This document shows, in pieces, positions 59,901 through 64,000 of a stretch of DNA of 64,000 nt. How positions within the stretch are numbered: the stretch's first letter is position 1; each line of letters opens with the position of its first letter. Source of the DNA: Mesaphorura yosii (Eukaryota; Arthropoda; Collembola; Poduromorpha; Tullbergiidae); NCBI GenBank assembly GCA_009869945.1, contig WIXG01000061.1:186001-250000 (forward strand), given 5' to 3'. The position numbers and the translations under genes are program-made. The notes under the pieces were generated by a model. The model did no database searches and had not been told where the DNA came from. It saw nothing but the letters and a program-made list of their open reading frames with translations.

Positions 59901-62900
59901 TGTTGCTTCTTCATTCCCAATTTTGAACTCGCCAACGTCATCATCCTCAAAGTCATCCGTTGCGTCCTCATTCGAATTGTCCGAAGTACCCGTATCTGCA
60001 AGTGTAAATAATTTGAAATATCCTTCAAAGGTAAGTAGATTAAAGTCGACTTCACTAATTTTCTCACCGGCGGTTAGAATTGTTTTACATAGTGAAATTG
60101 AGGATTGAAGAAGACCATAATCTTGGATGACTGTGAGCAGCACACTTGTCAATGTATCCTTAATTCCCTTCAGGAGGACCTCATCACACTCTCTGTCCAT
60201 CATAATAAAAAGTGCCCCACTCAAGCCGTACTCGGCCCAACTGTTGTCCTCCTCCTTTTCAAGCAACTTGCTGACGTGTTTGCAGACCAAATCTGCGTCT
60301 CTTTGACTGAGCTGGCGAAAGCAGTCAACTGCGGTTCTTCTCAAAGTCAAATTTTGGCATGTGAGCGAGCGATACAAGACCGGAACAATCATTTCGAACT
60401 TGATGTTTCCTCCGAAGAGATGCAACCTCTGAAAACAAGTTACAGCTTCGCTTTGAACGAGAAAGTGCTCTTCTTCTCGGGACAAAATGGCGTAGCCTGC
60501 GTTGAATAGTTTCCTGATTCTCTCGACTTCTTTGTCGCCTCCAACTGAAAAGATATTTAGTCCGATGTAAGCAATATTAAACAGACAGGAACCTGAGAAC
60601 CTTGACAAAATTGACGAGCATTTTTACCTTGTAATTCAGGTCCGACACCAGTGATTAGGGAAGCCATCATTTTTCCAGCTGCCTGACGTAGCTCAACTGC
60701 CGATATATGAACCATCATGATTAATTTCATAAGGAGCGAGAGCGTTGGCTCCACATATGGACGAAATAAAGGTCCGCCTGTGTCCGCAATCAGCGCAAGT
60801 GAGTGCAGCGACCAAGTCTAGAAAGGCAACGAACAGTTAAGTTATACGTTTCAGTACTTCAATTTTAACACTAGTTAACGTTCGAAAGCCATTCACCTGT
60901 GTTTCCGGAGAGGCACCGTCCTGAGCCAAATTAATTAGAACTGACACACTAGCATGCTGATGCCTGGATGAGTCCATGCCTCCCAAATATTTGTGAATGT
61001 TCCCCAGAGCAAGTGCGTATCCTAAATTATTCAAGACCAAAGTATGAATCAGAATGAGTCAGAAAGAATATGAAATGAATTTTTGTACCTACCTGTTCTG
61101 GTGCCAGCCTCTTTGGACATTTTTAGCTTATCAGTGCAATGCTGAGCCATTTCTGACGTATATTTACTTTCGCCTACCGCTTGGATTATGCGACCTAATA
61201 CTTCAGCTGCCGCACATCTAATACTTGTGTTGGTGTGGCCCAAGTGCATCTGAACAAGACAAATTAATGTAAAATTCATGGCATTTCTGTGCAGAGTAAG
61301 GAAAGTTTCGAGAGCATACAATAACTAATTGCTGACAAAGGTTCTTAAGTTCCTCCGGCTCGACGCGCTTCAAGTCTTTGTCAAACAAGTCTTGACTACT
61401 TGTGTTAAGTCTCCTCAGGCACTTCAGAGCGCTTAAGATTGCACAAAATATGTTGATGAGAACAGCGTCTTTTCTTGCGTACTTGTTAACTTTTAGGCAG
61501 TCTACGAAGTGTTCGATTAATTGAGCTCTATGCTTGGTAGAGATGTGTGGGTATAGCTTTGCGAACAATTCGATTGAAGCATCAATTACTGCAATACTGA
61601 GTGGAAGTGGGCTTGGGGAACTCGATCCCTGGATCAGACAAATTGAAAATTCAGTTTGCAGCGTCAAAGAAACTGAACGAGAATGGTTTACCTCAGGACA
61701 ATTAATGAACAAGCTGCAAGGGTCATGTTCGATAGCACCAGATCCAGCAGCACCAATAAGTTGAAGCTGTAATAAAATAGTTCGAAAAGGGTAAAACAAT
61801 GTTCAAAAAGCTTGAAGTTCCCATTTCTTACCTGTTCCTCTACAAACGCATGATCACTCAAGATGGGATTAAAAATTGAAGCGGATTGGCACACTCTGGT
61901 GAATAATGACGTGGTGGTGTTGGCAGCGTTCTCATTCAAAGTTAACTCCCAAATCACGAATCTCAGCATGTGAGTGTAGGAACCTGCAATTTCACATGTG
62001 GAATAATGGGGGCATTACAGTTGGGAATTTCTTACTTACGTTCAAAATAAGATGGTTGAATTAATCCTATAGTTTTGTACAGGCGGAAACGGAGTAGGGC
62101 GGCCGACGATTTCAATTGCTGTCCATACGTCTTCAATGTCGCAGTTAGGCTAAAATGAATAAATTGTTTGTACCAAGTACCAATCGAAGTCTAGAGCTCG
62201 GAGTCTAGAAAGCTTGACAGCGTATACTTACTTCGTCATCATTGCAAGGGCCGACTCAATAGGAACCAAGAGCTTTGAAATAACTTCATCATTAACCAAA
62301 TCCGGGCAATGAAGCAGAAAACTGTGAATAGCAGACAAAGCGCCTGCCCTACCTTCCAGGGTAACCTTTAAGCGGAAGTTTCAATCATCACATTGTATCA
62401 TGATGTACGCGTGTGTGAAAATGTACCTGCCACGTAAACGCGTCTCCTCGCGCCTTTTCAGACTCAAGTTCTTTCGCCGATTTCGGGAATGAATTTCTCC
62501 ACAATAGTGACATTCTTGGGAGGAGAGCTCTCACCACGTTGTTTCCTATTTCCAACCGTTATCTCGTCATTGTTAACGGAATTAGCAGATTGAATTACTT
62601 GATTAAAACTTACCAAGCGTCATGATGGATCCAATCAAATGCCACCCAGCAGCAGACTTCTGTAACGAAAGTCGACTGTTCTGGCTTGCACTCCGAAGTA
62701 ACTCCTCGGCCGTATTAAACACGATCTGTGGTAAAGTCAAAATGTTCAGTAACTTGAACTTGAACTTGTCTTGAAATTGACAAAGTGAAATGTTTTGTAT
62801 GCCGTACGTACCTTCCCCGTGGCGTAAGGCACTCCTAAAGGCATTCGACGTACAGCGCCAAGAATTGCCGCCAGTGCGGCGCTGTAGCCAGCGATCGCCT

Positions 62901-64000
62901 CTGGTGAACTTTTGAACAACTCGAATGCAGTGAGGCATCTTTCAATTGACTTGTGCGCCTCCGAGGGACACGCAACACACAAACATCTCAAAGTCCACGC
63001 GCCTGCAAGCCTTGTCGATGGGCAGGGATGTACAAGTACGCTGAAAATTCCATCCAGGATTTTTGACGTAGGATCCGTAATAAAATGATGAATTGATGTG
63101 TTCAGGTTTAGAAACAACGCAGCCAGCTCGTGTAAAACGCAAACTAACAGATGCTGGTTAAAAATGATTTCTTGGTTGCATTCTTTGGCGTTTTCCGGGT
63201 CAAAATCTGGAACATGGTTCAAGTAAGAAAAATATCTCATAAATTCTAATGATAAGACTAATTCTTCATTTTAGACTAACCGATGGAATTCATCTGTTTA
63301 ATGATTACAGCTGCAAGACATTTCACTGCTGAAAACTGCGCTTTCTCACTCAGAAGGCGACCAAATGTCCGACGGAGGATGAAACTGACGCATTTTCTCG
63401 AATAAACGCAATCGACATGGGATGTGGCTGCTTTCGGATTCGCTGGAATTTACCAGAAAGTCATCAGATCGAGATCCCTCAATTGTACAATGGCAATGGA
63501 ATCACAGTCCTCATAGGTATAGAGGCTAGGACTTACCTACTAAATCTAGCACATGAGAGGTGAATACTTCTAAATGTCTTTCCAGCCAGATAGGCCCCAT
63601 CGTCTCTATGAAGCTTATGTATGCCTAAATGTTAAATAGGTTATTATAATGCGAGCAACCGAATTCTTGTAAACACTTCAGGTGGAAAATCCATTACGTG
63701 TGTAATTCCAACTCGAACTTCGCGATTAGCCTTTCCATTTTTCAAAAACCCTGACATTAAAATATTTAAGGATTCTTCTAAGCTCATCTGCCTTGCCGGC
63801 ATCACTCCATTCTTTGCCTGCATCACTGAAATTATAAAAAAAATTGCGGGGTTATTTACAGTAGTGACCAAAAACACGAATTAAGTAGAAATCGTACTTA
63901 GAGTGTTTCTGTTCTTGAGATTTGGTGGTGATTGCGTGCATGAAATTGTGTACCCCAACAATCCAGCAATAACAATGCGAGCATCGTAATCAGCTCCATC
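56947..64000 (-). CDS. HEATR5B: HEATR5 (HEATR5B/Laa1 family) HEAT-repeat protein, 5' end outside window
   Basis: About 25 short exons run from the right edge to a stop at 56947. They match HEATR5B from roughly residue 230 to the C-terminus. Landmarks in order: [15 protein letters not shown] (63930-64000); [11 protein letters not shown]; a stretch with [15 protein letters not shown] and [30 protein letters not shown] [57 protein letters not shown]-type linkers; [54 protein letters not shown]; and the end [14 protein letters not shown], similar to the family's conserved final residues. The protein is almost entirely HEAT repeats. HEATR5B binds AP-1/aftiphilin and supports AP-1 clathrin trafficking between endosomes and the trans-Golgi; yeast Laa1 does the same. 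The first about 230 residues and the promoter are off the right edge. No frameshift or internal stop was noticed. Confidence 0.93.

Noticed and set aside
59641..60509. Long plus-strand frames (155 and 134 codons)
   Set aside because: Antisense shadows of a large HEATR5 exon.

Overview
The window is nuclear DNA from an animal with compact, intron-rich genes. Introns inside the gene cluster are mostly 60-130 bp. AT content is about 60% by eye. The gene set (a Six3/6-type homeobox gene most like arthropod Optix, Brahma, SMC6, KDM3, a Tudor protein, HEATR5) fits an arthropod, perhaps a crustacean or other non-model group. The species cannot be fixed from the sequence. No prokaryotic, viral or CRISPR features were recognised. 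The genes were rebuilt by joining exons at GT-AG (once GC-AG) boundaries that keep the reading frame and restore known protein families.

Layout. 1-16.3 kb: a gene-poor stretch with two weak coding candidates. 16.3-25.9 kb (minus): Optix/Six3-6, with a 7.26 kb intron between the homeodomain and the C-terminal tail. 25.9-28.8 kb: non-coding upstream DNA. 28.8-29.0 kb: a 199 bp element with 22 bp terminal inverted repeats. 29.0-29.6 kb (plus): a roadblock/LC7-type gene. 29.8-32.4 kb (minus): a membrane-anchored epoxide-hydrolase-like gene whose nucleophile position is Gly. 34.5-35.2 kb (plus): a small secreted six-cysteine protein. 35.4-40.3 kb (minus): a Brahma/SMARCA2-4-type remodeller without a bromodomain. 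42.8-48.2 kb (plus): SMC6, preceded by an unexplained open frame and followed by a probable 1.3 kb 3' UTR with three Pumilio-type sites. 49.9-53.5 kb (plus): a KDM3-type JmjC demethylase. 53.7-56.3 kb (minus): an extended-Tudor protein. 56.9-64 kb (minus): HEATR5, which runs off the right edge.

From 29 kb onward, genes sit in tail-to-tail pairs: roadblock/hydrolase, secreted protein/Brahma and KDM3/Tudor. In the last two pairs the predicted poly(A) signals interleave, so the 3' UTRs probably overlap antisense. Several products act on chromatin or genome maintenance (Brahma, SMC6, KDM3, Tudor), but they are single-copy eukaryotic genes in mixed orientation. I see no evidence of a dedicated new multi-gene system. 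The most unusual points are the likely pseudoenzyme hydrolase, the bromodomain-less Brahma, the SMC6 leader frame and 3' UTR motifs, and the inverted-repeat element.
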